Shown: positions 17,302 to 25,982 of the stretch, in pieces
Layout: each line of letters opens with the position of its first letter
Numbering within the stretch: position 1 is the first letter of the stretch
Assembly (NCBI GenBank): GCA_910583845.1
Contig: CAJUAB010000002.1
Coordinates: 124,001 to 188,000, forward strand
From: an uncultured Acetatifactor sp.
GTDB lineage: Bacteria; Bacillota; Clostridia; Lachnospirales; Lachnospiraceae
Length of the DNA stretch: 64,000 nucleotides
Direction: 5' to 3'
Notes under the pieces: generated by a model
The model's input: the letters and a program-made list of their open reading frames with translations, nothing else
What the model was told of the DNA's origin: nothing
The model's database searches: none
Program-made: the position numbers and the translations under genes

Positions 17302-18207
17302 ATGCCGATTAAGACACAGAGTGATCTGCCTGCGAAGGAGATTCTGGAAAACGAAAATATATTTGTGATGGACGAGAGCCGGGCCATGCATCAGGATATC
17401 CGGCCCCTGCAGGTGATGATCCTGAACATCATGCCTGTAAAGCAGGACACGGAACTACAGCTTTTGCGGGCTCTGTCCAACACGCCGCTACAGGTGGACG
17501 TAACTTTTCTGAATGTGAAGAGCCATATTTCCCTGAATACCCCGGCCAATCATCTGAACAAATTTTATACATCACTGGACGAGGTGCGGGAGCGGAAATT
17601 CGACGGTCTGATTATCACAGGGGCGCCGGTGGAGGATATCACCTTTGAAGAGGTGGATTACTGGGATGAGATCTGCGAGATCATGGACTGGGCGGAGAGC
17701 CATGTGACCTCCACATTACATATCTGCTGGGGGTCTCAGGCGGGACTCTATCATTATTACGGCATCAATAAACGCAAACTCCCGGAAAAGCTGTTCGGGG
17801 TGTATCCACACAGGGTATCCAACCGGAAGATTCCGCTGGTGAGGGGCTTTGACGATATTTTTCTGGCGCCTCACAGCCGTCATACCGAGACTCCGGCGGC
17901 GGCTATCCATGCCTGTCCGGAGCTGACGGTGCTGGCGGAGGGTCAGGAGGCGGGGGTGTTTCTGGCCATCGCCCAGAACGGAAAGAAGATCTTTGTCAAC
18001 GGTCATCCGGAGTATGACCGCTATACCTTAAACAACGAATACCACCGGGATCTGGACAAGGGGCTGCCCATCCATGTGCCCTACAACTATTATCCGGATG
18101 ACGATCCCGAACAGAGACCTCTGCTGCAATGGCGCTCCCACAGCAATAATCTGTATAGCAACTGGCTCAATTATTATGTCTACCAGGTGACGCCTTACGA
18201 CCTGTAG
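17302..18207 (+). CDS. metA: Homoserine O-acetyltransferase (MetA type)
   Basis: A 301-residue enzyme that activates homoserine for methionine synthesis. The catalytic residues of the MetA family are visible: C142 (LHICWGSQAG), H235 and E237 (NGHPEYDR). Residue 111 is Glu (TGAPVED); in characterised MetA proteins Glu at this position goes with acetyl-CoA, while Gly gives succinyl-CoA. I therefore call it an acetyltransferase despite the succinyltransferase name often given by homology. GGAGAGGAG precedes the start. No SAM riboswitch or T-box fits in the 80 bases upstream. A bidirectional terminator follows. Confidence 0.92.
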   Translation: MPIKTQSDLPAKEILENENIFVMDESRAMHQDIRPLQVMILNIMPVKQDTELQLLRALSNTPLQVDVTFLNVKSHISLNTPANHLNKFYTSLDEVRERKFDGLIITGAPVEDITFEEVDYWDEICEIMDWAESHVTSTLHICWGSQAGLYHYYGINKRKLPEKLFGVYPHRVSNRKIPLVRGFDDIFLAPHSRHTETPAAAIHACPELTVLAEGQEAGVFLAIAQNGKKIFVNGHPEYDRYTLNNEYHRDLDKGLPIHVPYNYYPDDDPEQRPLLQWRSHSNNLYSNWLNYYVYQVTPYDL

Positions 18208-18333
18208 GAAATGCTGAAAAATGCCGTAGACGGGAGGTGAGAATATATAAGTCAAGCGGGAGATAATTTCTGTAATACGATCAAAACTATTCAAGTACGA
18301 GATAGGAAAACGAAAACTTATTCAAAAAGTATA

Positions 18334-18360
18334 AAAACTCCCTCCCAGAGAGGGAGTTTT
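18334..18360. terminator. Bidirectional intrinsic terminator
   Basis: AAAACTCCCTC (18334-18344) and GAGGGAGTTTT (18350-18360) form an 11-bp stem with a short loop. The A-run and T-run allow it to work for metA on the plus strand and for the Rpn-family gene on the minus strand. Confidence 0.85.
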
Positions 18361-18394
18361 CAGTGAGACATATAGTGGTACATGCAGATTACAA

Positions 18395-19363
18395 TTACAC
18401 CAGTTGCCTGCCAAACATTTCAAGGTATTCCTGTGCTTCCTGTAATGATATTTTTAGCTTATTTTGTAATCTGTTTAAGATATCGTCCTCAGAAAGCCCT
18501 ATATCAAATCCTGTTTCAATAATGCCTTCTGCTTTGCCTTCCGTCTTGCTGTCGATAGCGATTTTATCAAATAGGGTATTCATACCTGTTTCTCCTCTCT
18601 CAAACGATGTGTTATAGTTAATTTTGCAGTTCGCGGCACCAGCTATTGTCATGAGAATTTTTGGATCTATATCATGCTTTCTTGCATATTGTATGGCTTT
18701 TTCCTTTGCATCATTCTTGGGGATGTTATTATCCAGAATCACTTTTAGCAGATCAAAAAAATGTATATTGTCTGCATTATGGAACGTCAGGTCATTCTGC
18801 CTGGCCTCCACCAGCATCAGCTTATAGTCGTTGACAAACATCTTCAGTTCTTCTGGAATGTCCAATATCCCGTGGAGAGACAGGGCACCGTCCCATGGCT
18901 TCGCACCATAATAGACAACGATGGTAATGACAGGCATAAAACGGTCTGTCCTTTTCATTCTGGACAGGAATTCATCGTCATCCAGACCGTTACGCTTCTG
19001 ATACTGCCGCGCGTTGCTGTCATATTGCTTTTTATAGGTGATATAGTCGTAGCCCATAACGCGCATAGGCATTCCATAATGAATGTGAATTTGGGATTCT
19101 GCCCCAAGCATCACAAGCTCCACGCCATAAACCGATGATTTCTTGCAGATTTTTATGTTGTCCCTGGCGGCCTGGATGCTTTCGGCATAATCTCCGTGTT
19201 CCAGCACGGAGGAGCTTTCTGTGTCCACATCTTCCAGTTCATCAGGCTTAAAGATCTGCCTGCCGTCGAACAGTACCGCGTTAAAAAGATCAGCGAACTG
19301 TTCGTTACCACTCCAATAGTTCTTTAGTATTGTATCTGGTTTTAGATTTTGTGTTTTTGCCAT
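18395..19363 (-). CDS. Rpn/PD-(D/E)XK nuclease family transposase-like protein
   Basis: A 322-residue protein of the large Clostridial family annotated as putative transposase or recombination-promoting nuclease (Rpn). The N-terminal half shows LFNAVLFDGRQIFKPDEL, an acidic region, then RVMGYDYITYKKQY and TIVVYYGAKPWDGALSLHG, typical of this family. The C-terminal tail (TEGKAEGIIETGFDIGLSEDDIL) is the usual variable Lys/Glu-rich end. Members are often present in many genomic copies without clear inverted repeats. I see no terminal repeats here, so I annotate the gene, not a full mobile element. AAGGGAACC precedes the ATG. Confidence 0.82.
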   Translation of the reverse strand: MAKTQNLKPDTILKNYWSGNEQFADLFNAVLFDGRQIFKPDELEDVDTESSSVLEHGDYAESIQAARDNIKICKKSSVYGVELVMLGAESQIHIHYGMPMRVMGYDYITYKKQYDSNARQYQKRNGLDDDEFLSRMKRTDRFMPVITIVVYYGAKPWDGALSLHGILDIPEELKMFVNDYKLMLVEARQNDLTFHNADNIHFFDLLKVILDNNIPKNDAKEKAIQYARKHDIDPKILMTIAGAANCKINYNTSFERGETGMNTLFDKIAIDSKTEGKAEGIIETGFDIGLSEDDILNRLQNKLKISLQEAQEYLEMFGRQLV

Positions 19364-19389
19364 ATTGGTTCCCTTCTTGTATTGCTTTC

Positions 19390-19418
19390 ATTATACTCTT
19401 AATTTCTGCTGGCTGCAA
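19390..19418 (-). promoter_or_regulatory. Possible promoter of the Rpn-family gene
   Basis: On the minus strand TATAAT (19395-19390) has a poor -35 TTGCAG (19418-19413) at 17 bases, close to the start codon at 19363. Confidence 0.4.
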
Positions 19419-19524
19419 GCCCTGTTGATTCATTGGGTGTAGATGTGGTTTTTACGCTCAAGGCAGTCAGATTTGTAGAGAAATAGAAACCAAGTATAAA
19501 TTTTTTGCTGGTCAGATTCTGGAA

Positions 19525-19553
19525 TTGCATTTATTAAGGGTTAGTGTTATGAT
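19525..19553 (+). promoter_or_regulatory. Promoter in the A+T-rich patch
   Basis: TTGCAT (19525-19530) and TATGAT (19548-19553) are exactly 17 bases apart. It points at the short open frame that begins near 19585. Confidence 0.5.
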
Positions 19554-19584
19554 ATGATTAAAAATAAAACTATGTGAGAGATTA

Positions 19585-19866
19585 GTGCATAAGGAACTTT
19601 ATCCAGAAGACCGCGGGTGGGATCGCGGATGCTACGTGTTATGGATGCGAGAGCGGAATGTGGCGAAATCCGCCGTTCCTTCATTACCGTTACTATACTT
19701 TGTGGACGAATTGGACAATAGCAGAGTGTATTGCTTTATCATTTTAAAAGTGAGCAGAGAGGTTGAAGCCTATATTATGGAAGAAATAGAAGATAATATA
19801 GGTTTTGGCGCGGAATATAGCTTTTATGAGTCGGATGGGGTCGACTGTGTAGAGGTTGATTTTTAG
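19585..19866 (+). CDS. Small hypothetical protein, possibly a gene remnant
   Basis: A 93-codon frame beginning with GTG, with a promoter just upstream but only a weak ribosome site (GAGAG). The last ~55 residues read like real protein (YFVDELDNSRVYCFIIL, then an acidic EEIEDNIGFGAEYSF), while the first 25 do not. It may start at the ATG at 19645, or be the surviving end of a larger gene. The surroundings (19400-20030) are visibly richer in A+T than the neighbours, which fits recent acquisition together with the adjacent Rpn-family gene. Confidence 0.35.
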   Translation: MHKELYPEDRGWDRGCYVLWMRERNVAKSAVPSLPLLYFVDELDNSRVYCFIILKVSREVEAYIMEEIEDNIGFGAEYSFYESDGVDCVEVDF

Positions 19867-20159
19867 ATCCTATATGTCAAAAAGATTTAAGGGAATATTT
19901 GAAAGTGGTGGATCAATTCTTTTCAGAAAATGGTATTGGCATATTTGGCATATTCACACATCAATAAATTTCGCTGTATTCGCGTTTAACATGCGGAAAT
20001 TAAAAAAACGGTGTAAAATGCTTTATCGCTCCAAGCGAAATCCGACCGGGAAAGAAATCCAGGGAGAAGGGCTGGAAGGATATGGCGTCCGGCCCTGGTG
20101 GTGGATTTGCGTCTGGTCACATTCCGTGGGGATTTTATTTTTTACAGGAGGATAAAAAC

Positions 20160-20564
20160 ATGAAAAATTTCCAAAACTATACCCCTGAGAAGTATGCGAT
20201 GCCGGATTATGAGCAGATCGAGGAAGGCATCTACCGGACAAAAGATCCCTATGGGGCCATGCTGGAAGAAATCTACGTGACGTCTTTGACTTTCGAACAG
20301 GAGCCGGAGTGTTACGGAGAGGAAGAGGGATGCCCGAGGTATATTTCCCAGGTGCCCTTTGAGAGTCTGTTGGATGAATATTCTCTGTTTGTCACGGATT
20401 TCTATGCGTCTCTCAATGAGAAAAGCGATACCGTATGTTATCAGGAGTTCGGCTCCGGGGAGATCGAGAATATCCGGAAACTGCGGGCTGTAATCGGCAG
20501 GCGCGTATATGCCAGGCCCTATGAGGAGGATGGCGAGGAGTATTACAATCTGGTGATAGAGTAG
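20160..20564 (+). CDS. Small acidic hypothetical protein
   Basis: A 134-residue, Glu/Tyr-rich soluble protein with no family I know. A textbook AGGAGG nine bases before ATG 20160 sets the start. The sequence alternates short helices and strands (MPDYEQIEEGIYRTKDPYG; RAVIGRRVYARPYEEDGEEY) and lacks Cys clusters, signal or membrane segments. It is 50 bases ahead of the choloylglycine hydrolase gene on the same strand, so the two may be co-expressed. The 290 bases before it contain no credible gene. Confidence 0.55.
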   Translation: MKNFQNYTPEKYAMPDYEQIEEGIYRTKDPYGAMLEEIYVTSLTFEQEPECYGEEEGCPRYISQVPFESLLDEYSLFVTDFYASLNEKSDTVCYQEFGSGEIENIRKLRAVIGRRVYARPYEEDGEEYYNLVIE

Positions 20565-20613
20565 GGGAACTTAATATCGCGGCGTTGCAATTTTTTTGTC
20601 AGGAGGTATCAGA

Positions 20614-21594
20614 ATGTGTACAGCGGCAACTTATCAGACCAGGGATTTCTACTTTGGCCGTACTTTGGATTATGATTTTTCCTACGGCGAGGAGGTGGTG
20701 ATCACTCCCCGCAGTTTTCCTCTTGTATTTCGTTTTCAGAAAACGATGGAAAGCCATTATGCCATGATCGGTGTAGCTCATATGGCGGAGGGCTGTCCGC
20801 TGTACTATGAGGCGGTGAACGAGAGAGGACTGGGGATGGCGGGACTGAATTTCGTGGGAAACGCGGTCTACAGGGAAGAACAGCCGGACAGGGACAATGT
20901 GGCTACTTTTGAGTTTATTCCCTGGATCTTGGGCCAATGCGCCACGGTGAGGGAGGCCAGAGTCCTGCTGGAGAAAATAAACCTGACGGATACCTGTTTT
21001 CAGAGAGAGCTCCCAGCGGCGCAGCTGCACTGGCTGATTGCGGACCGCAGCGGAGCCGTCACGGTGGAATCCGTGGCGGAGGGCCTTCGGGTCTATGACA
21101 ATCCTGTGGGGGTGCTGACCAATAATCCGCCCTTTGATATACAGATGTTCTCGCTGAATCATTACATGCATCTGTCACCCGGGACGCCGCGGAATCTTTT
21201 TTCGGACAAGCTGGACCTGCGCTGCTATAGCCGGGGGATGGGGGCCCTGGGACTTCCGGGGGATCTGTCTTCCCAGTCCCGTTTTGTCAGAGCTTCTTTT
21301 GTGAAGATGAACTCGGTTTCCGGCGACAGTGAGACCGAGAGCGTCAGTCAGTTTTTCCACATTCTGAACGCAGTGGATCAGCAGAGGGGATGCTGCGAAG
21401 TGGAAGAGGGAAAATATGAGATTACCATTTATACCTGCTGCTGCAATGCGGACAGGGGGATATTCTATTATACCACTTACGACAACCACCAGATCACGGC
21501 GGTGGACATGGGACGGGAGAATCTGGACGCGGCGGAACTGATCCGCTTTCCCATGATCCGGGAGGAGCAGATACGGGTGCAGAATCAGAAGTGA
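20614..21594 (+). CDS. bsh: Choloylglycine hydrolase family protein (bile salt hydrolase / penicillin V acylase)
   Basis: A 326-residue N-terminal-nucleophile amidase. The nucleophile is Cys2 (MCTAATYQT), exposed after Met removal; R16 and D19 (FGRTLDY), N170/N171 (GVLTNNPPF) and R223 or R226 fit the other conserved active-site positions. AGGAGG before ATG 20614 fixes the start; the frame opens six codons earlier. Known members hydrolyse the amide of glycine- or taurine-conjugated bile acids, or penicillin V or acyl-homoserine lactones. In a gut Lachnospiraceae bile salts are the best guess, but the two-residue-shorter spacing after Cys2 means specificity is unproven. It lacks a signal peptide and is probably cytoplasmic. 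Confidence 0.85.
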   Translation: MCTAATYQTRDFYFGRTLDYDFSYGEEVVITPRSFPLVFRFQKTMESHYAMIGVAHMAEGCPLYYEAVNERGLGMAGLNFVGNAVYREEQPDRDNVATFEFIPWILGQCATVREARVLLEKINLTDTCFQRELPAAQLHWLIADRSGAVTVESVAEGLRVYDNPVGVLTNNPPFDIQMFSLNHYMHLSPGTPRNLFSDKLDLRCYSRGMGALGLPGDLSSQSRFVRASFVKMNSVSGDSETESVSQFFHILNAVDQQRGCCEVEEGKYEITIYTCCCNADRGIFYYTTYDNHQITAVDMGRENLDAAELIRFPMIREEQIRVQNQK

Positions 21595-21739
21595 TCCGCG
21601 GTACAGAACCTGTGGTTGATAAATCCGACTCCTTATCCTTTGACGCGGAGGAAATGATCCCTTATGCTGGAGAGAGAGCATTACAGGTGAGGCGGTATTG
21701 GACAAATTCGCCGGACGCAAAGGAAGGGAGTCGGTTAAA

Positions 21740-22654
21740 ATGGAAAACAACAGGATTTTAATGGGAAAGAGGATATGTTCGCTTCGCGGGGCCAGAGAGA
21801 TGACGCAGGAGCAGCTGGCGGAGGTTCTGTGCGTGAGCCCGGCGGCAGTTTCCAAATGGGAGAGAAACCTGGCGGTCCCCAATGTGGAGATGCTGTGGAT
21901 GCTGGCGGATTACTTTGGCTGTACCATAGACGAGCTGGTGGGACGCAGGCAGGAACAGTTGGAGCGGGTGGGCATCTATGATGAGAAAAGGCTCCGGCTG
22001 GTGGCCATAGCAGGCGATCTGCTCCGATGCGACCAGATCAGCAGGCAGCGGGGGCTTCTCGCGCTGGAGCAGGAGACGGCCGGTTTTCAGGGAGGCAGTG
22101 AATTTCTGGTCTTCGCGGTACGGTATATTTTGCAGGCGTTTATGAAACAGATGGATATGGGGCGGATTGCCGGACTGCTTGACAATTATGCCAAAACCCT
22201 GCCGCCCTGGCAGAATGAGGGTCCCATGGTGGTGGCCGCGCTGGAGGCCATTGTCTCGGGGGAATCCGCCGATCTGGTCAGGGAGATCATTGCCTCTTAC
22301 ATAGGCATGGATTACTGGACAAAAATAACAGGATACAACAGGCAGGAAAAGAGGGAGGAGATCCTGCAAAGGTATGGGGACAAAAAGCAGTTTTCCGCCG
22401 CCACAGGGCTGCTGGAGGGCTTTGTGGAGCTGGGAGATTTTGAGATTCAGACTATTTTGCGGAATCTGGAAAACCAGGAGCTTACAGCGGCCTTATATGG
22501 CGCTTCCGGGGCGGCGGCAGTGAGATTTCTGGCGAATCTTTCGGACCGGGTATTGGTCTTTATCAGCGAAGATATTGACAACTGGGAGGGAACGGAGGAG
22601 GAGATTCTGGACGCGCAGAGAAAAATAGTGGAGATCAGGAACCGCTGCTTTTGA
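21740..22654 (+). CDS. XRE-type regulator with MotA-like and FliG C-terminal-like segments
   Basis: A 304-residue protein. Residues 8-65 are an XRE helix-turn-helix (LAEVLCVSPAAVSKWERN). Residues ~99-110 read ISRQRGLLALEQE, matching VARKEGLLSLEEA in the cytoplasmic part of MotA encoded at 58.9 kb. Residues ~168-189 (LEAIVSGESADLVREIIASY) match the MotA segment LLIVDGTDPDLVRGIMETEL. Residues ~226-300 align with the FliG C-terminal domain encoded at 49.1 kb: ELGDFEIQTILRNLENQEL against LLDDRAIQQVLRNVDNNDL, and DAQRKIVEI against EAQQKIVNI. No membrane helices are present. It is most likely a DNA-binding protein built from flagellar stator and rotor modules. Partner and targets are unknown; neighbours are the hydrolase upstream and an exporter 55 bases downstream. 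The ATG at 21740 is preceded by GGGAG. Confidence 0.75.
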   Translation: MENNRILMGKRICSLRGAREMTQEQLAEVLCVSPAAVSKWERNLAVPNVEMLWMLADYFGCTIDELVGRRQEQLERVGIYDEKRLRLVAIAGDLLRCDQISRQRGLLALEQETAGFQGGSEFLVFAVRYILQAFMKQMDMGRIAGLLDNYAKTLPPWQNEGPMVVAALEAIVSGESADLVREIIASYIGMDYWTKITGYNRQEKREEILQRYGDKKQFSAATGLLEGFVELGDFEIQTILRNLENQELTAALYGASGAAAVRFLANLSDRVLVFISEDIDNWEGTEEEILDAQRKIVEIRNRCF

Positions 22655-22708
22655 TCGTCATGGCTTTTTTGAGGGAGCTTTCTGCCATGAACCCAAGGGA
22701 GATTTTGC

Positions 22709-23755
22709 ATGAAGAACCGCTTGTCATCCAAGCTGGCCAGGAGCCTGAAAATCGCTCTGGCGGCCGTGCTGGCCATCGCCCTTGCCGGGGAGCTGGGGCT
22801 GCAATACCATACTACTGCCGGAATCATCACCATACTCAGTATTCAGAGCACCAAGCTGGAGACCTTTCAGACAGCGGGCAAGAGGGCGCTGGCTTTTCTC
22901 TGCGCGCTGGTGCTGGCGGGTCTGTGTTATGGGCTGCTGGGATACAGCGTGTGGGCTTTTGGGGCATATCTTGTTCTTTTTATCCTCCTCTGCCTGGTGA
23001 TGGGATGGCAGGAAGCCATTGCCATGGATTCGGTGCTGGTCAGTCATTTTCTGAGTCAGGGCGCCTTTTTTTCCCTGCTGGGAAACGAGGCGCTGCTGTT
23101 CGCGGTGGGGACGGGTTTCGGTATTCTGGTAAACCTGCATCTGCGGAGCAGCCGGGAGCGCTTTACCCTCTCTTCCGACAAAGTGGACCGGCAGATCAAG
23201 GGGATTCTGGGGGACTTGGCCCGCTGGCTGGCGCAGGAGGAGCAATTCCCCGGCGCGGGCGAGGGCTCGGTCAGCTGTCCTGTGGGCTGCGGGGAAAAGT
23301 ATTTCGACCCGCTGTGGGAGGCGCTGGGACAGGCGGAGGCCTGTGCCGTGGCCAACTACGGAAACGCGCCCTTTTCCCGGGATACCTATGAACTGGATTA
23401 TGTGCGGATGCGGCAGCAGCAGGCGATGATCCTGCGGGCGGTTTATGACAATGTCCGGGGAATCACTTATCTGCCCAGCCAGGCCGGGCAGGTGGCGCGG
23501 CTGCTTGGGCAGATTCAGCAGGAGTATCACCGCTACAACAATGTGGAGGGACTGCTTGTACAGCTGGGGACGCTGCTTTCGGATATGCAGACCCAGGACC
23601 TGCCCCAAAGCAGGGAGGAATTTGAGGCCCGGGCGGTGCTCTTCTATATCCTCAAACAGCTGGAAGAGCTGCTGGAAGTCAAGAAACGTTTTATCGAGGC
23701 CGGAAATGCGGATGCCTCAAAAGGAGATTGCCCCCGTGTGGCAGGAAAATCATGA
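22709..23755 (+). CDS. Aromatic acid exporter (ArAE)/FUSC-like membrane protein
   Basis: A 348-residue protein with an N-terminal membrane half (about five helices within residues 8-150, including ALAAVLAIALAGELG and FGAYLVLFILLCLVMG) and a C-terminal soluble helical half. This matches the DUF939/aromatic acid exporter type in Firmicutes. The phrase GIITILSIQSTKLETFQTAGKR is characteristic of that group. The likely role is efflux of an organic acid or similar compound; the substrate is unknown. AAGGGAG precedes the ATG. It lies directly behind the XRE-MotA/FliG-like regulator and ahead of truA in the same orientation. Confidence 0.75.
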   Translation: MKNRLSSKLARSLKIALAAVLAIALAGELGLQYHTTAGIITILSIQSTKLETFQTAGKRALAFLCALVLAGLCYGLLGYSVWAFGAYLVLFILLCLVMGWQEAIAMDSVLVSHFLSQGAFFSLLGNEALLFAVGTGFGILVNLHLRSSRERFTLSSDKVDRQIKGILGDLARWLAQEEQFPGAGEGSVSCPVGCGEKYFDPLWEALGQAEACAVANYGNAPFSRDTYELDYVRMRQQQAMILRAVYDNVRGITYLPSQAGQVARLLGQIQQEYHRYNNVEGLLVQLGTLLSDMQTQDLPQSREEFEARAVLFYILKQLEELLEVKKRFIEAGNADASKGDCPRVAGKS

Positions 23756-23789
23756 CCACGGGTAAGATCCATGTGGAAGTGGAGGAAAA

Positions 23790-24530
23790 ATGAGGCAGAA
23801 CTACAGACTTATCATTATGTATGACGGCGGCAGGTACTATGGCTGGCAGCGGCAGCCGGACCATGATACGATTCAGGGCAAGCTGGAGGCCGTACTTGCG
23901 CGGCTGTGCGGCCAGCCGGTGGAAGTCATCGGCGCGGGGCGCACGGACGCCGGTGTGCATGCCCGGAATATGGTGGCCAACGCGGTGATGGATGTGCCTC
24001 TTGCCCCGGAGGAGATCAGGGACTATTTAAACCGCTATCTGCCGGAGGATATTGCGGTGCGGGAAGTGAGAGCGGCAGGGCCCAGGTTTCACGCCAGATA
24101 CAATGCCACCGGGAAGTCTTACTGCTATACCTGCTTTGACGGCCCCGTCAAGCCGGTTTTTGACCGCAGATATGTGTATGTCCTGGAAGAGTCCCCGGAT
24201 ATGGAGGTCATGCGGGAGGCGGCCCGGCTGCTTAAGGGAGAGCACGATTTCCGCAATTTCTGTGTGAATCCCCGGATGAAAAAATCCACGGTGCGCAGGG
24301 TGGACCGGATCGACATTGAACGGGAGGGGGACTATATCCGTTTTACCTTTCACGGCACGGGTTTTTTGCAGAATATGGTACGGATTATGGTGGGCACTCT
24401 GCTGGAGGCCGGATGGGGGCATATGGAGCCGGAGCAGGTGCGGCAGGCTCTGGATTCCCGGGAGCGTATCAAGGCAGGTCCCACGGCTCCGGCCCAGGGA
24501 CTGTGTCTGATGCAGGTGGACTATGACTAG
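23790..24530 (+). CDS. truA: tRNA pseudouridine(38-40) synthase
   Basis: A 246-residue TruA, which modifies uridines in the anticodon stem-loop of many tRNAs. The catalytic Asp is D53 in GAGRTDAGVHA, and YDGGRYYGWQRQP near the N-terminus is the conserved opening strand. GFLQNMVRIMVGTLLEAG near residue 195 is another family hallmark. Its length is normal and GGAGG precedes the start. It is probably co-transcribed with the exporter gene ending 34 bases upstream. Confidence 0.96.
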   Translation: MRQNYRLIIMYDGGRYYGWQRQPDHDTIQGKLEAVLARLCGQPVEVIGAGRTDAGVHARNMVANAVMDVPLAPEEIRDYLNRYLPEDIAVREVRAAGPRFHARYNATGKSYCYTCFDGPVKPVFDRRYVYVLEESPDMEVMREAARLLKGEHDFRNFCVNPRMKKSTVRRVDRIDIEREGDYIRFTFHGTGFLQNMVRIMVGTLLEAGWGHMEPEQVRQALDSRERIKAGPTAPAQGLCLMQVDYD

Positions 24531-24559
24531 CCTCGGTTTTATGCGGGGGAGGAAGGAAA

Positions 24560-25903
24560 ATGCTACAGGACTTTATGACGGAATATCAGCGGAAGCTGCG
24601 CACGCCATCCGAGGCGGCGGAGGTGGTGAAAAGCGGAGACTGGGTGGATTATACCAGCTGTCTGGGCAAGCCGGTGCTGCTGGATCAGGCCCTGGCGGCC
24701 CGCAGGGACGAACTGCGGGATGTGAAAGTGCGGGGGAATCTGATAGACGGCCCCATCCATGTGGCGGAATGCGATGAAAGCCAGGAGCATTTTATCTATC
24801 ACAGCTGGCACTGTTCCTCCTATGAGCGGAAGCTCTGCGACCGGGGGCTGTGCTACTATATTCCCATGGTGTTTCACAACAACGCGGCATACTATGAGTT
24901 TTTTCTGGACGTGAATGTGGTAATGGTAAGCGTCTCCCCCATGGATAAGCATGGGTATTTCAATTTTTCGGTCAACACAGGGGTGGCGGCGCCCATCGCC
25001 CGGATGGCGGATATCGTGATCGTGGAGGTCAACGAGCACATGCCCAAAATCCACGGCGGTTATGACGAGTGTATTCATATTTCGGAGGTGGACTACATAG
25101 TGGAGGGCTCCCATGCGCCGTTTGCGAGCAGCAGGCCCTTTGTGCCCCGGGAGGTGGACAGGCAGATTGCCGGACATATTATCCCCTATATCGTGGACGG
25201 GGCCACGTTGCAGCTGGGCATCGGCAGTATGCCCAACGCCCTGGGAGAGCTCATCGCCAGATCCGACATAAAGGATCTGGGCATGCATACAGAGCTGTGC
25301 TCTGACGCTTATCTGAGTATGTACCGGGCCGGGAAACTGACGAACCGCAAGAAGAGTATCGACAGGGGGAAGGGCGTTTTCGGCTGTGCGCTGGGCAGTC
25401 TGGAATTGTACGAATGGCTGGATGATAACCACGGCGTGGCGGCCTATCCGCTGGAGTATGTGAACCGTCCCAGCGTGATTGCCCAGATCGACAATATGGT
25501 GTCCATAAACAGCTGTGTGGCGGTGGATCTGTACGGGCAGGTGGCGGCGGAGAGCGCCGGGGCCAGACAGATCAGCGGGACCGGCGGACAACTGGACTTT
25601 CTGATCGGAGCCTCCGCATCCCGGGGCGGTAAGGCCTTTATCTGTATGAGTTCCGTACATGTGGACCGCCGCGGGGGAAAGCACTCCCGGATCAAGCCCC
25701 AGTTCGACGGGGATATTGTCACCTCTCCCCGCAGCCAGGTATATTTTCTGGCCACGGAGTATGGCGTTATCAATCTGGAGGGACGGTCCACCTGGGAGAG
25801 GGCGGAGGCGCTGATCTCCATTGCGCATCCAGATTTCAGGGAACAGCTGATAAAGGAGGCTCAGAAGAGAAAGATATGGCGGCGTTCCAACAAGAGGGGA
25901 TAA
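24560..25903 (+). CDS. Acetyl-CoA hydrolase/transferase family CoA-transferase (butyryl-CoA:acetate type)
   Basis: A 447-residue CoA-transferase that would move CoA between an acyl-CoA and acetate or another acid through a glutamyl-CoA intermediate on E245 (GMHTELCSD). The motif GTGGQLDFLIGA (~346-357) and the end STWERAEALISIAHPDFR resemble butyryl-CoA:acetate CoA-transferases of butyrate-forming Lachnospiraceae and the related 4-hydroxybutyrate CoA-transferases. These two cannot be separated reliably by eye. AAGGAAGG precedes the ATG. No other butyrate-pathway genes are adjacent. Confidence 0.85.
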   Translation: MLQDFMTEYQRKLRTPSEAAEVVKSGDWVDYTSCLGKPVLLDQALAARRDELRDVKVRGNLIDGPIHVAECDESQEHFIYHSWHCSSYERKLCDRGLCYYIPMVFHNNAAYYEFFLDVNVVMVSVSPMDKHGYFNFSVNTGVAAPIARMADIVIVEVNEHMPKIHGGYDECIHISEVDYIVEGSHAPFASSRPFVPREVDRQIAGHIIPYIVDGATLQLGIGSMPNALGELIARSDIKDLGMHTELCSDAYLSMYRAGKLTNRKKSIDRGKGVFGCALGSLELYEWLDDNHGVAAYPLEYVNRPSVIAQIDNMVSINSCVAVDLYGQVAAESAGARQISGTGGQLDFLIGASASRGGKAFICMSSVHVDRRGGKHSRIKPQFDGDIVTSPRSQVYFLATEYGVINLEGRSTWERAEALISIAHPDFREQLIKEAQKRKIWRRSNKRG

Positions 25904-25982
25904 GCTAAAAAAATTTTTTCCATAGGGTGAACCGCCTCGTGATATCTGCGACTATATAGTGAAAGCTTTCATAAAGTAAACC

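Noticed and set aside
19856..20155. 99-codon frame before the small acidic protein
   Set aside because: It overlaps the ribosome site of the gene at 20160, has no site of its own and reads as Arg/Trp-rich noise.
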